From M3007 sp964550795 (lineage in GTDB: Bacteria; Bacteroidota; Bacteroidia; Chitinophagales; Saprospiraceae), in contig CAZKBH010000013.1 of NCBI GenBank assembly GCA_964550795.1, positions 1 through 64,000 of the forward strand: DNA of 64,000 nucleotides, written 5' to 3'. Below, piece by piece: positions 42,853 through 52,130 of this stretch. A program made the translations under genes and the position numbers. The notes under the pieces were generated by a model. It was not told the DNA's origin and made no database searches. It worked only from the letters and a program-made list of their open reading frames with translations. Each line of letters begins with the position of its first letter. Within the stretch, counting starts at the first letter, position 1.

Positions 42853-44238
42853 TTAATAGTGGCATTTTTGACACTCCAAACCACCGATGTCTTCCACGGT
42901 CACTTTTTCGCGGGTACCCGCTTTGAGTTCGTTGTGGTAGCGTTCGTATTGTTTGTAGTAATCGTTGTCGGCAAATTTCACCTCCGTTTCGCGGTGGCAA
43001 TTGATACACCAGCCCATTCCGAGCGTGGAGTATTGGTACACCACATCCATTTCTTCTACTTTACCGTGACATTTTTGGCAGGCAACTTCTCCTACTGCTA
43101 CGTGCTGGGCGTGGTTGAAATAAGCGTGGTCAGGCAAGTTGTGGATGCGGACCCATTCGATGGGGCCTTGAATCTTGCCGTTTGAGTCGTTTTTAAGTGC
43201 ATTGACAATGCCTTCCCACTGTGATTCCACAACCCCTTTACCGTTCTCGTCGAGGGCCGTGAGGGTGTTGGCAGACATATATTCTTGTCCAATCCACTTC
43301 TTGTAAAGGTCTTCGATCTGCTTTTCGCTCCAGTTTTCGTAATCATCAAGATACTTGGAAGCGATTGGATCGTAGCCGATGGAGGCGTAAATTTTAGTGA
43401 TTTCGCTGGTGCCGCTGATCGTACCTTTTTTAACTGCGGTGTGGCAGTTCATGCAAGTGCTTGCACCCGGGATACCGGAATGTTTCGAGCGACGCGCCGT
43501 GTCGTGGCAATATTGGCAGTCAATTTTGTTGATGCCTGCGTGGATTTTGTGGCTAAAATTGATGGGCTGATCAGGCTTGTAGCCTTGTTCGCGGCCCATT
43601 TTGGTCGCATTATCTACTGCTTTGTAGCCAAAAATGAGAATCGTGGCGAAAACCAGGAACGCGATGGCTCCTTTGGTGGTGAGCAGTTCGTAAGCGGATC
43701 TTTCCACCGGTGGCAAACCGTCTTTTACCCTCGACACGTTGGCCAGGTTGTTCACGATGCGCATCAGCGCAAACGCGAGCAGGAAAAGTACGGTGGCAAG
43801 TCCCACGAACATCCATGGGAAGCCATCTTCTTCAGCAGCTGCAGCTGCGCCCGGAGCAGCAGTCACAGGTGCTGGCGGCGGTGCACTGATGTAAAGCAAC
43901 AGACTTTCGATTTGCTCATCAGTCAGGCCAGTGAAATTGTTCATCAGCGTGGGTTTCCACTTTGCCCACAACTCAACAGCGCGGGGGTGACCCGTTGCAA
44001 TGAGGGCTTGTGAGTTGCGAATCCATGCGTAGAGGTCTTTGCGCGGGAAGGCTGCCCAACGCTCCTCGGTACCTGCCAAAGCAGGGCCAGTGAGGTCGTC
44101 CTTCATGTTCTTGTTGTGGCAAGAAGCGCAGTTGGCGATGAATAATTCTTTACCCGCAGCAACAGTAGGCTGGGCAGAAAGGGAAGCAGTGACGGCAAGT
44201 AAGAGCGTGAAAACCCAACAAATGCGTTTCAACAACAT
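42853..44238 (-). CDS. actA: Alternative complex III multiheme cytochrome subunit ActA
   Basis: 461 aa from ATG 44238, directly before the signal peptide (ICWVFTLLLAVTASLSAQ); an in-frame TTG at 44262 is less likely. Six CxxCH heme sites: CASCH near the N-terminus in a separate cytochrome c domain, then after a membrane helix (FVGLATVLFLLAFALM) and a second one (AIAFLVFATILIFGY), CQYCH, CMNCH, CQKCH, CINCH and CQKCH. The monoheme domain fused to the pentaheme ActA core is usual in this phylum. First gene of the supercluster. Confidence 0.95.
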   Translation of the reverse strand: MLLKRICWVFTLLLAVTASLSAQPTVAAGKELFIANCASCHNKNMKDDLTGPALAGTEERWAAFPRKDLYAWIRNSQALIATGHPRAVELWAKWKPTLMNNFTGLTDEQIESLLLYISAPPPAPVTAAPGAAAAAEEDGFPWMFVGLATVLFLLAFALMRIVNNLANVSRVKDGLPPVERSAYELLTTKGAIAFLVFATILIFGYKAVDNATKMGREQGYKPDQPINFSHKIHAGINKIDCQYCHDTARRSKHSGIPGASTCMNCHTAVKKGTISGTSEITKIYASIGYDPIASKYLDDYENWSEKQIEDLYKKWIGQEYMSANTLTALDENGKGVVESQWEGIVNALKNDSNGKIQGPIEWVRIHNLPDHAYFNHAQHVAVGEVACQKCHGKVEEMDVVYQYSTLGMGWCINCHRETEVKFADNDYYKQYERYHNELKAGTREKVTVEDIGGLECQKCHY

Positions 44239-44333
44239 ATCAGAGGTAGTTGATTTTCTCAAAAAAATGGGAAAGAACCCACTATTTCAAACTTTTCGGG
44301 AACAATAACTGGTCTTCATTGGATTTGGTAGCG

Positions 44334-44363
44334 CAAAGGTAAAAACCGCTCATCGTCGGCAAA
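44334..44363 (-). promoter_or_regulatory. Consensus Bacteroidota promoter upstream of actA
   Basis: On the minus strand TTTG (44360-44363), an 18-nt spacer, then TACCTTTG (44334-44341). Both elements match the TTTG / TAnnTTTG consensus exactly and at accepted spacing. Transcription should start near 44327, leaving a leader of about 90 nt before actA. Probably drives the respiratory supercluster. Confidence 0.7.
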
Positions 44364-44515
44364 ACAAACCGTTAAAAAGCCGGCCTATTTAGATACGCTT
44401 TAAATCACGGTATTGTCATAAGACCGTTAATGGCCCGTTAAAAAGTGGGGCAAAGGTAGAAATGGGCGGTTCGATTCCAAGTGCCTGACAAAAAAAAATC
44501 TGGGAAAGATATTGT

Positions 44516-44863
44516 TTAGGGCGACTTGCCCTCAAGCCAATCCACGTATTCTACGGATCCGAGGCGGAATTTAAGCGGAATTCGGGCTTTTTTTGCCCAT
44601 TTATGCTCTATTTTGCAAAAAAACGGCAGATCCTCAGCAGACCAATTGGGTAAAAATACCAGGCTAGTTTGCGGCTGTTTTTTTGAACTATGGACGATTT
44701 GTTCAGGATCAAACCGCATGGACCTACTAAAAAGTGGAGCCGATTTGCCATACACGGCCGCTTTTAGTTCTGAGAAACTTTTGCCCTCAGAAAAGCCACT
44801 AACCTGCGCTGAAAGCGCGGCAGAAAACAGGAGCAACGCGGGCGTGAGGAGGCGGTAGAACAT
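44516..44863 (-). CDS. Small secreted protein, unknown
   Basis: 115 aa. Signal peptide FYRLLTPALLLFSAALSAQ, then about 95 residues starting VSGFSEGKSF with a central SLVFLPNWSAEDLPFFCKIEH segment. It has one Cys in the mature part and a basic stretch KWAKKARIPLKFRLG near the end. No family recognised. TAGTTTTG (minus strand, 44872-44879) immediately upstream resembles a -7 element, giving a nearly leaderless mRNA. It is divergent from the T9SS genes at 44981. Confidence 0.7.
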   Translation of the reverse strand: MFYRLLTPALLLFSAALSAQVSGFSEGKSFSELKAAVYGKSAPLFSRSMRFDPEQIVHSSKKQPQTSLVFLPNWSAEDLPFFCKIEHKWAKKARIPLKFRLGSVEYVDWLEGKSP

Positions 44864-44980
44864 ATTTTGAGCAAAACTACGGAATGTTTTTGGGTAGGCA
44901 GAAACCTGACTTTTAAGAAATTTAGGTTTTTCCGTTGGGGATTATTCAAGGAGGTTTGTGAAAACAAAATCAAACTTGAT

Positions 44981-47761
44981 ATGAAAAAGACCTCACTCCT
45001 ACTCGCCTTTTCGATCCTGTTTTTTCCGTTGATGGGGCAAAACGTTTGGAATAAAAATTTTGCCATTTCTCAAGGGCCTTCTGCTTCTTTCGCGGGTTTT
45101 GCGCGCATGGACGATCAAAATTTTCTGGTTGCAAATGCAAATCATCTGCTTGTTTTGGATTGGCATGGTACCAATACTGGCAGGGCCGCATTAAAACCAG
45201 CAAACACTTGGTATGGCAATTATGTCCAAAAACGAGTGCGTCCGGTTTCTGGCAATCCATTTTTCCTGATAGGCGGCAGACCGATGCCAAACCAGCCTTA
45301 CACCTTGTTCTATTTTGATCCAAACGAGACGAATCCCCCATTTTCGCTCACCATAGGCACAGGTGATTACGGTAATTTCTCCACACCCGGTCCGGCATTG
45401 CTGGAATTGAACGAAACCAGTCTGGTCGTTTTTACCCGCACGGCTGTGCACAAAGTGGCCTGCCCAGGGGATACCATCTGGAATGTCTGGACCAAACCCC
45501 TCAATCTGGCGGCAGCTAGTTTCCCATCAGCCGCCGTTGCAATGGGGAGCGACATGATTGTGGTCACGACTAAAGGGGAAGTAGCCGCTGTCAATTCCGA
45601 TGGATTGCAGCTTTGGCTCAAGGCGTACAGCGACTATAATTTTAAAGATATCGCACTTGTCAGCGATGGCTTGATTGCTTGTGGAGCTACTAATGGAAAT
45701 GCCGCGCTTGTCAAAATGACCTTCAATGGCGACCTTGTTTGGGAAAAAACGTTCCCGGAAGACCTTGATTTCAACGCATTAATCTCAACCCTTGATGGAA
45801 ATTTTGCCCTTACCGGAAAATCCGTCTCCGGCGATGTTCCGCTCCTGAAAATCGCCCCCGATGGTGAACAACTTTGGCGTAAAACCTTTCAAAAAGGAAA
45901 TGGCGTAACAGTTCTGGAAACCCCCGATGCTGGTCTTTTCCTGACGGGTGGTGGAAATAACTCAGGTTTTTCCGCGATAAAAACGAACGCAGAAGGAGAG
46001 ACTTCAGCCGTGGACACCCGCAGTTTATTCCGGGACCGCAACCTCAACAATGGAGGTTTTTCCCTGACGCAGATTCCGGCAGCCGCTTTATTTTTCAATG
46101 ATGGAAGGCAGCAATTTCAAATACCCGTAGATAGCAACACCTCAACCATTTTTGCGCACATCCCTTGGGTTGCAGGACTTGCAAATGGCGAGCTTCACGT
46201 AAGCGCTGGATATGCAAACAATATGCAAGGAGACTTCCGAAACGGTCTGGTTTCCGGGTATGAGATGGATTTTAACAGGCTCTGGTCTGTAACCCGTGAA
46301 GACCTAAACCAACTGCGTCTTGACTTCGGGCTACATGGGACTTTTACTACTCCGCCGCCTTTTGATTTACTAACCTGGCCCGCAAAGGGAAACCCTCATT
46401 TTCGATACAATCTTGACTTCAGTAGCACAAGAACTCCGTTGGACAGCCTTCCGGCACCGTTTGTAGATTTCAATCAGGACGGGATGTACAATGTCTATGA
46501 TGGAGATTACCCTTTGTTGAAAGGGGATCGTATGATATGGTATGCGTTCACTGACTCAGCGGCGCACAACCTAACTGGCGGTCAGTCCCTTTTGGCCGAT
46601 TTTTTGGTGACCCTTTATGCCTATGATTGCCCTCAAAATGAGCAAGTTTGGCAATCTGTTTTTGCAGAATACCATGTCATAAACCGCTCAACATCAAGCT
46701 ATACTGAGGTTTATTCAGGCGCTTACACCGATTTTGACATTGGCTGCTCTGACGACGATTATATAGGAACAATGCCTGATGCAAACAGTACCTACGCCTA
46801 TAATTCAGATTCGGTTGACGGCCAACCCGGGAATTCATGCGCTGGTGGGGTCGGTACCTACAATGAAATGATTCCAGTTCAGTCTCTTACGATGCTAAAC
46901 CACCCGCTTGCGCACTCGATATACAGCAATAGATCCGACGGTAATATCCAGTTATTCCCAATGGATTTCTACCATTTACTTCAAGGTCTTTTTCCCGCCG
47001 GTAACCCACAAACGAATGGCAGTTCTGGAATATTCACCGATTTCAGCTTTACCGACAACCCCGCCGACCCACAAGGCTGGTCTATGTGCTCCGCGAATCT
47101 GCCCTTGGGCGATCGTCGAATCGTATCCTCGCATGGCCCCTTCACCTTCGCCGCAGGTGACACCTTTACCATGCGTTTAGCTTTCACCTACCACCCCGAT
47201 ATCCCCCATCCATGCCCCGACATAGACACCTGGGTTAAACCCAACATCCTCCAAATCCAACAGTGGCACGACGATGGCACCCTCGACGCTCGGCTTGATT
47301 TGGGCGGCGTCTTAACCCTTACTCAGGGCCAGCCGCTTTTGTTGGATGCCACACAGACCAATCCTGCCACCACATATACATGGTCCAACGGACAAACCAC
47401 TGCAAGCATCTCCATCACGCAGCCCGGAACCTACACTGTCAGCGTAACCCCGGAAACGGGTTGTAGTTACTCCGAAACCGTGCTGGTTCAATGGGCAACC
47501 AGCACCCAAAGCCCTACCCTGCCCCGCTGGACGGTACAACCCAACCCGGCTTCGGAACGATTGACAATTTTGTCTGGAAACACTGAGGGGCCACTCAAAG
47601 TCCTGTTGCGCAATGCCCAGGGACAAACCGTCGCAACGCAAAATGGCACAGGGAATGCCCTGGAAATCTCCGTGGCAACCTTGCCCGCTGGTCTTTATTT
47701 CGCTGAATTATGGCAGGAAGGGCAGTTTTTGGGGAGTAGGAAAGTGGTGGTTGGGAAATAG
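44981..47761 (+). CDS. Large T9SS-secreted protein, paralog 1
   Basis: 926 aa from ATG 44981 (MKKTSLLLAFSILFFPLMGQ signal peptide); an upstream in-frame TTG at 44867 is rejected. Residues 25-370 contain PQQ/beta-propeller-like strands with W/L repeats (DGEQLWRKTF, NGDLVWEKTF). The middle part (about 390-760) includes calcium-loop-like DFNQDGMYNVYDGDYP and the conserved TDFDIGCSDDDYIG. Next comes an Ig-like domain (TYTWSNGQTTASISITQPGTY), and finally a T9SS type A sorting domain (WTVQPNPASERLTIL to the end). Tandem paralog of the next gene, from which a 410-bp block is indistinguishable. Likely surface exposed; role unknown. Confidence 0.85.
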   Translation: MKKTSLLLAFSILFFPLMGQNVWNKNFAISQGPSASFAGFARMDDQNFLVANANHLLVLDWHGTNTGRAALKPANTWYGNYVQKRVRPVSGNPFFLIGGRPMPNQPYTLFYFDPNETNPPFSLTIGTGDYGNFSTPGPALLELNETSLVVFTRTAVHKVACPGDTIWNVWTKPLNLAAASFPSAAVAMGSDMIVVTTKGEVAAVNSDGLQLWLKAYSDYNFKDIALVSDGLIACGATNGNAALVKMTFNGDLVWEKTFPEDLDFNALISTLDGNFALTGKSVSGDVPLLKIAPDGEQLWRKTFQKGNGVTVLETPDAGLFLTGGGNNSGFSAIKTNAEGETSAVDTRSLFRDRNLNNGGFSLTQIPAAALFFNDGRQQFQIPVDSNTSTIFAHIPWVAGLANGELHVSAGYANNMQGDFRNGLVSGYEMDFNRLWSVTREDLNQLRLDFGLHGTFTTPPPFDLLTWPAKGNPHFRYNLDFSSTRTPLDSLPAPFVDFNQDGMYNVYDGDYPLLKGDRMIWYAFTDSAAHNLTGGQSLLADFLVTLYAYDCPQNEQVWQSVFAEYHVINRSTSSYTEVYSGAYTDFDIGCSDDDYIGTMPDANSTYAYNSDSVDGQPGNSCAGGVGTYNEMIPVQSLTMLNHPLAHSIYSNRSDGNIQLFPMDFYHLLQGLFPAGNPQTNGSSGIFTDFSFTDNPADPQGWSMCSANLPLGDRRIVSSHGPFTFAAGDTFTMRLAFTYHPDIPHPCPDIDTWVKPNILQIQQWHDDGTLDARLDLGGVLTLTQGQPLLLDATQTNPATTYTWSNGQTTASISITQPGTYTVSVTPETGCSYSETVLVQWATSTQSPTLPRWTVQPNPASERLTILSGNTEGPLKVLLRNAQGQTVATQNGTGNALEISVATLPAGLYFAELWQEGQFLGSRKVVVGK
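47144..47553 (+). repeat. 410-bp block identical to 49978-50387
   Basis: No difference could be found by eye between this stretch and 49978-50387 (offset 2834 bp). It covers the end of the middle domain, the Ig-like domain and the start of the sorting domain, whereas the flanking coding parts of the two paralogs are clearly diverged. Confidence 0.9.
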
Positions 47762-47796
47762 AATCACTTAAATTTAATTATAAAATCTACTTCGAA

Positions 47797-50595
47797 ATGA
47801 AAAAGATCACACTACTTTCTGTCCTCGTGCTCGCTGGCACGATCGTTTCTGCCCAAGCGGTTTGGAACAAAAAAATACCCACAATCAGCACATTAAACCC
47901 TCTTGCGGAACTCAGCTACTATGAGGATTCCTATTGGGTCAGTTCTGACAAAAGCCTTTTCCAATTCAACGAAACTGGAGACATTACCGGAAGAATCCCA
48001 ACGGACATTGGATTTTCTAATTTCTGGTTTTGGGGCGGCAAGGTGACACCTTCCAACAACGCGTCTCCATATTATATCCTGGCTCGACTGACCACGATTA
48101 CCTCTGGAAACGGCTACTCTCTTGCATATTATTCGCCAAATTCTGGAATCCTGAACGAAACCGTCTTTACAGATTCGCTTAGCGCCATAACACAAACCAG
48201 AGGACCGGTAGTGGTCACGGTTGACAACAGCACTCTTTTTGTCTTTGGTCATAAGGTCATTCGCAGCATTCAGCACAGCGAAAATGGATCCATCACCGAG
48301 ACATGGGCCAAGCCAATATCGTTCAGAACCACCGACGCTTTTTGGACGGGCAGTCAGGCCATTTTTTGTGATGCCTCTGGCAATTTCAAAGCCATGGATG
48401 CGGGTGGGAACCTGCTTTGGGAGAAAACCCACCCGTTTAGTACAAAATCAATCAAAAAGCTGCCCGACGGGTTAATTGGATGTGGAAATGCTGCTTCCGG
48501 GGAAGGCCTTGTTTTTAAAATGGATTTCAACGGCGACCTGTTGTGGAGCCAAATACTCCCCGAGACAAAACTGAACGACCTTACCCTCGTGTCAGACGGA
48601 GGCATCTTTTTGACCGGTGAAACGGGCACTTTAACCTGGATGGTGCTGAAAACCGACGGGCTTGGAAACCCGCTTTGGACAAGAAGTTATGAAACAGGAA
48701 AAGGTTGGGAAATTGAACCCACAGCCGATGGCGGAGCAGTAGTTCTGTGGCACAATACCATTGGCGGATATCGCTTGCATTTAGCCAAAATAGATGCTTT
48801 TGGAAACACCGCACCCGTAGAAACCGAAATAAGCCAAATAACTGAAAGAACCTTGCATACCTCGGGTGCAAAGACCACACAATTCCCTTTGACTGGCCTG
48901 TTTTTTGATAGAAGCAGCTCCCGATTGAACATACCGGCTGACAGCGCTACTTCGACCATTTTTGTGCATAGCCCATGGATTGGAGGTTTAAATGAAACGA
49001 ACGCCTTGCACATTGCTGCGACTACCTATGGCAACGCGCAACAAGATTTTCGTGCCGGCCTTGCATCCAGTCCAGCCAGAGATTTTGACCGCGTGTGGGC
49101 CGTTTCGCGGGAAGAAATCGCTCAAATTCGCGTGGATTTTGGAGAAGACGGCGTTTTAGATGCGCCGCCGCCCTTTGATTTACTTACCTGGCCGGCAAAG
49201 GGCAATCCACATTTCCGCCAAAATCTTGATTTCTCTATCGTTACAACCCATCCAGACAGCCTGCCAGCACCCTTTATAGATGTAAATGGCGATGGAATCT
49301 ACAATGTATTCGACGGAGATTATCCACGACTTTCGGGCGACCGCATGCTCTGGTGGGTAAGAACCGATCAAACCATCCATGAAGAAACGTTCGGTCAGCC
49401 ACTCGGGGTGGATGTTTTATTCACGCTTTATGGATACGACTGTCCTCAAAACGGAGCGGTTTCGAACGCCTTATTTGTTGAATATCAGTTCATTAACCGC
49501 TCTGGAGAGGAATATCATGATACTTATTTGGGCTTCTACACGGACTTTGACCTGGGTTGTTCTGATGACGACTACACGGGGAGTTTGCCAGCGTTAAATA
49601 CCGCTTTTGTGTACAATCAGGATGCTGTGGATGGTAATCCCGGTTCGTTATGTTCCGCAGGGGTATCCACCTTTGGGGAGAAGGTTCCTGTTCAGGCCCT
49701 GAGCTTGCTCAATCATGCTTTGGATCATTCCATTTCCTTCGGTGGAAACGGTGGAGCTTCAGACCCTAGCTCGCCCTTTGAATATTACGCTTATTTGCAG
49801 GGGCTGATATGTCAGGGTCAGCTTCCCACCATTGGCGGCACTGGCTGCAACCCGGGAAGTACAGATTTTACCCATTTTCTTTTTCCCGACAACCCCGCCG
49901 ATCCTCAAGGCTGGTCCATGTGCACAGAAAATGTGCCACTATCTGACCAGCGCATGTTGAACTCCCACGGCCCATTTACCTTCGCCGCAGGTGACACCTT
50001 TACCATGCGTTTAGCTTTCACCTACCACCCCGATATCCCCCATCCATGCCCCGACATAGACACCTGGGTTAAACCCAACATCCTCCAAATCCAACAGTGG
50101 CACGACGATGGCACCCTCGACGCTCGGCTTGATTTGGGCGGCGTCTTAACCCTTACTCAGGGCCAGCCGCTTTTGTTGGATGCCACACAGACCAATCCTG
50201 CCACCACATATACATGGTCCAACGGACAAACCACTGCAAGCATCTCCATCACGCAGCCCGGAACCTACACTGTCAGCGTAACCCCGGAAACGGGTTGTAG
50301 TTACTCCGAAACCGTGCTGGTTCAATGGGCAACCAGCACCCAAAGCCCTACCCTGCCCCGCTGGACGGTACAACCCAACCCGGCTTCAGAGCGATTGACG
50401 ATTTTGTCTGGAAACACTGAGGGGCCGCTCAAGGTCCTGTTGCGCAATGCCCAGGGACAACCCGTCGCAACTCAAAACGGCACCGGGAATGCTTGGGAAA
50501 TCTCCGTGGTAAACTTGCCGGCTGGCCTGTATTTCGCTGAATTATGGCAGGAAGGGCAGTTTTTGGGGAGTCGGAAAGTGGTGGTACAAAGGTGA
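47797..50595 (+). CDS. Large T9SS-secreted protein, paralog 2
   Basis: 932 aa. Same layout as the preceding gene: signal peptide ITLLSVLVLAGTIVSAQA, propeller-like repeats, a calcium-loop-like DVNGDGIYNVFDGDYP, TDFDLGCSDDDYTG, an Ig-like domain and a T9SS sorting domain. The two proteins align over their whole length. The N-terminal and middle regions differ substantially, but residues coded by 49978-50387 are identical. It starts 35 bp after the first paralog, so both are probably co-transcribed. Confidence 0.85.
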   Translation: MKKITLLSVLVLAGTIVSAQAVWNKKIPTISTLNPLAELSYYEDSYWVSSDKSLFQFNETGDITGRIPTDIGFSNFWFWGGKVTPSNNASPYYILARLTTITSGNGYSLAYYSPNSGILNETVFTDSLSAITQTRGPVVVTVDNSTLFVFGHKVIRSIQHSENGSITETWAKPISFRTTDAFWTGSQAIFCDASGNFKAMDAGGNLLWEKTHPFSTKSIKKLPDGLIGCGNAASGEGLVFKMDFNGDLLWSQILPETKLNDLTLVSDGGIFLTGETGTLTWMVLKTDGLGNPLWTRSYETGKGWEIEPTADGGAVVLWHNTIGGYRLHLAKIDAFGNTAPVETEISQITERTLHTSGAKTTQFPLTGLFFDRSSSRLNIPADSATSTIFVHSPWIGGLNETNALHIAATTYGNAQQDFRAGLASSPARDFDRVWAVSREEIAQIRVDFGEDGVLDAPPPFDLLTWPAKGNPHFRQNLDFSIVTTHPDSLPAPFIDVNGDGIYNVFDGDYPRLSGDRMLWWVRTDQTIHEETFGQPLGVDVLFTLYGYDCPQNGAVSNALFVEYQFINRSGEEYHDTYLGFYTDFDLGCSDDDYTGSLPALNTAFVYNQDAVDGNPGSLCSAGVSTFGEKVPVQALSLLNHALDHSISFGGNGGASDPSSPFEYYAYLQGLICQGQLPTIGGTGCNPGSTDFTHFLFPDNPADPQGWSMCTENVPLSDQRMLNSHGPFTFAAGDTFTMRLAFTYHPDIPHPCPDIDTWVKPNILQIQQWHDDGTLDARLDLGGVLTLTQGQPLLLDATQTNPATTYTWSNGQTTASISITQPGTYTVSVTPETGCSYSETVLVQWATSTQSPTLPRWTVQPNPASERLTILSGNTEGPLKVLLRNAQGQPVATQNGTGNAWEISVVNLPAGLYFAELWQEGQFLGSRKVVVQR
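49978..50387 (+). repeat. 410-bp block identical to 47144-47553
   Basis: Second copy of the identical block, in the same relative position of the downstream paralog. After it the copies diverge again with scattered substitutions (for example CGGAACGATTGACA against CAGAGCGATTGACG). Confidence 0.9.
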
Positions 50596-50613
50596 TTCTG
50601 GTAATTGAGTAAC

Positions 50614-50715
50614 GGTGGTATGGCCTTCAGGCCGTCGGGAAGGGCGCCGTTTACGGCGCAGAAGATACAGTGGCGTAAACGCCACTTGTCCCGACGGCCT
50701 GAAGGCCATACCACC
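50614..50715. repeat. Cloverleaf palindromic element (27-bp outer stem)
   Basis: A perfect 27-bp inverted repeat (50614-50640 with 50689-50715, core TATGGCCTTCAGGCCGTC) encloses two perfect hairpins: GCGCCGT-TT-ACGGCGC (50644-50659) and GTGGCGT-AA-ACGCCAC (50670-50685). The design equals that of 15636-15744 although the sequence is unrelated. It lies between the convergent T9SS paralog 2 and bshB1. Confidence 0.9.
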
Positions 50716-50762
50716 ATTCGGGCGCTTCGCAGGACGCACAATTTGCCTGGTTAGATACCCCC

Positions 50763-51485
50763 TCAAACCAACTCAAACAAATTCCCCACTCCAGGAATCC
50801 TTGAACAAATAAAGCCTTCGGCATACTGTGCCAGAATCGAACGACCAAAAACCCGCGCCTTGGCCTCCATAAAGTCGAGAAAATCCTTGCCGGAAATAGG
50901 GGTGTTGGGTGCCTCACCCGTGGGATCAAAAAATTGAGAGCGAAAAGTGAGGATCGCCTCCATCTTTTTAGCAAAAAACGGCGTGATGTCCACCACAAAA
51001 TCCGGACTCAATTGCCGATCCTGGATATAATGATACACGGCTTTTGGTCGCCATTTTTCCTGCGTTAATCCCTCCTTATCAAGGGTTTCTATTTTTTCAA
51101 GACCGGCATAGTAGCAGGCATCCGCGGTCATTTTTGCGGCGCGCCCATGGTCTGGATGGCGGTCATCTACGGTATTACAAAGTACGATTTCTGGCTTGCA
51201 GGCTCGGATTATACGGACGATTTTGAGCCAATTTTCGGGCTTGTGCTCAAACAGACCATCTGGAATATCCAGCATTTCCCGAAAACATGCCCCTAACAAT
51301 TTGGCCGATGCTGCCGCCTCCGCAGCCCGGATGGCCACCGTGCCCCTCGTGCCCAATTCGCCCTGACTCAGATCAAGTAACCCGAACGTTTTGCCCTGGG
51401 CTGCATGCCGAAGCAAGGTGCCGCTCGCGCTCAATTCAACATCATCGGGATGAATGCCGATGGCCAGAATATCAACTTTTTTCAT
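50763..51485 (-). CDS. bshB1: Bacillithiol biosynthesis N-acetylglucosaminyl-malate deacetylase
   Basis: 240 aa from ATG 51485 (MKKVDILAIGIHPDDVELS); a longer open frame upstream lacks similarity. PIG-L/LmbE family zinc deacetylase that removes acetate from GlcNAc-malate, the second step of bacillithiol synthesis. The zinc site is visible in HPDDVE and the distal DDRHPDHGRA. The C-terminal ARVFGRSILAQYAEGF is typical of BshB1. bshA and bshC are not in the window. Confidence 0.94.
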   Translation of the reverse strand: MKKVDILAIGIHPDDVELSASGTLLRHAAQGKTFGLLDLSQGELGTRGTVAIRAAEAAASAKLLGACFREMLDIPDGLFEHKPENWLKIVRIIRACKPEIVLCNTVDDRHPDHGRAAKMTADACYYAGLEKIETLDKEGLTQEKWRPKAVYHYIQDRQLSPDFVVDITPFFAKKMEAILTFRSQFFDPTGEAPNTPISGKDFLDFMEAKARVFGRSILAQYAEGFICSRIPGVGNLFELV

Positions 51486-51617
51486 GTTTGGAAAGGATGG
51501 ATGGTTGTCGCGAATGGACCGCCGCGCAATTTTCAGAAAAAACCAGCAGTATTCCGTTTTAATCAGCACCGGGGAAGTACAAAATGGCGACTTTTGCCGA
51601 AACCAATCTTCAGCACC

Positions 51618-52130
51618 ATGCCACAAAATCCTTCGGATCCTGAATTTTTGCAAGGGATGAGTCCCGAACAAATAAAACAAGTCGAGTCGCTTCAACACGC
51701 GCTGGCGGAATCAAACCTGCGTGGGCAGCGATTTGAAGCGGATTGGTCTAAACTGTTTGATCAGAACAAAACCTTGCGGGAAGAAAATCACCGACTCCAG
51801 TTGGGCTACGAAAATCTGCGGATTCAAAAAGGTGGTTTTGGCTTCAAAATGCTGCTTTTGTCAGGCATGGGAGGCTTTTTTACCGCCCTGGTGTTGTGTT
51901 TTGTGTACCTGAAACTTAAACCCAAAGATCCGCACACCGTCGCGCTCCAAAATTTCAGACGCGAGCATCAATTTGAATACGAACTGGCGCTGAGCAGAAA
52001 ACAGTACCACGAAGTGAAAATTTCGCTGGCAAAAGCAATCCAACACAGCGACTACAAACCCATCAAAGCAGACCTCGAAATCATTCGCGAACTGGTGGAG
52101 GCTGCGGAGAAAGGCGCGGTTGGACACTAA
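51618..52130 (+). CDS. Coiled-coil single-helix membrane protein, unknown
   Basis: 170 aa from ATG 51618. A charged helical N-terminus (IKQVESLQHALAESNLRGQ and LREENHRLQLGYENLRIQK, coiled-coil-like) precedes one membrane helix (MLLLSGMGGFFTALVLCFVYLK) and a second charged helical region on the other side. No family recognised. It is divergent from bshB1, and its stop overlaps the nth stop by 4 bp (convergent). Confidence 0.7.
   Translation: MPQNPSDPEFLQGMSPEQIKQVESLQHALAESNLRGQRFEADWSKLFDQNKTLREENHRLQLGYENLRIQKGGFGFKMLLLSGMGGFFTALVLCFVYLKLKPKDPHTVALQNFRREHQFEYELALSRKQYHEVKISLAKAIQHSDYKPIKADLEIIRELVEAAEKGAVGH

Noticed and set aside
44455..44500. GGTTCGATTCC resembling a tRNA T-loop
   Set aside because: The flanking bases do not form a T-stem and no acceptor or anticodon arm can be folded around it.
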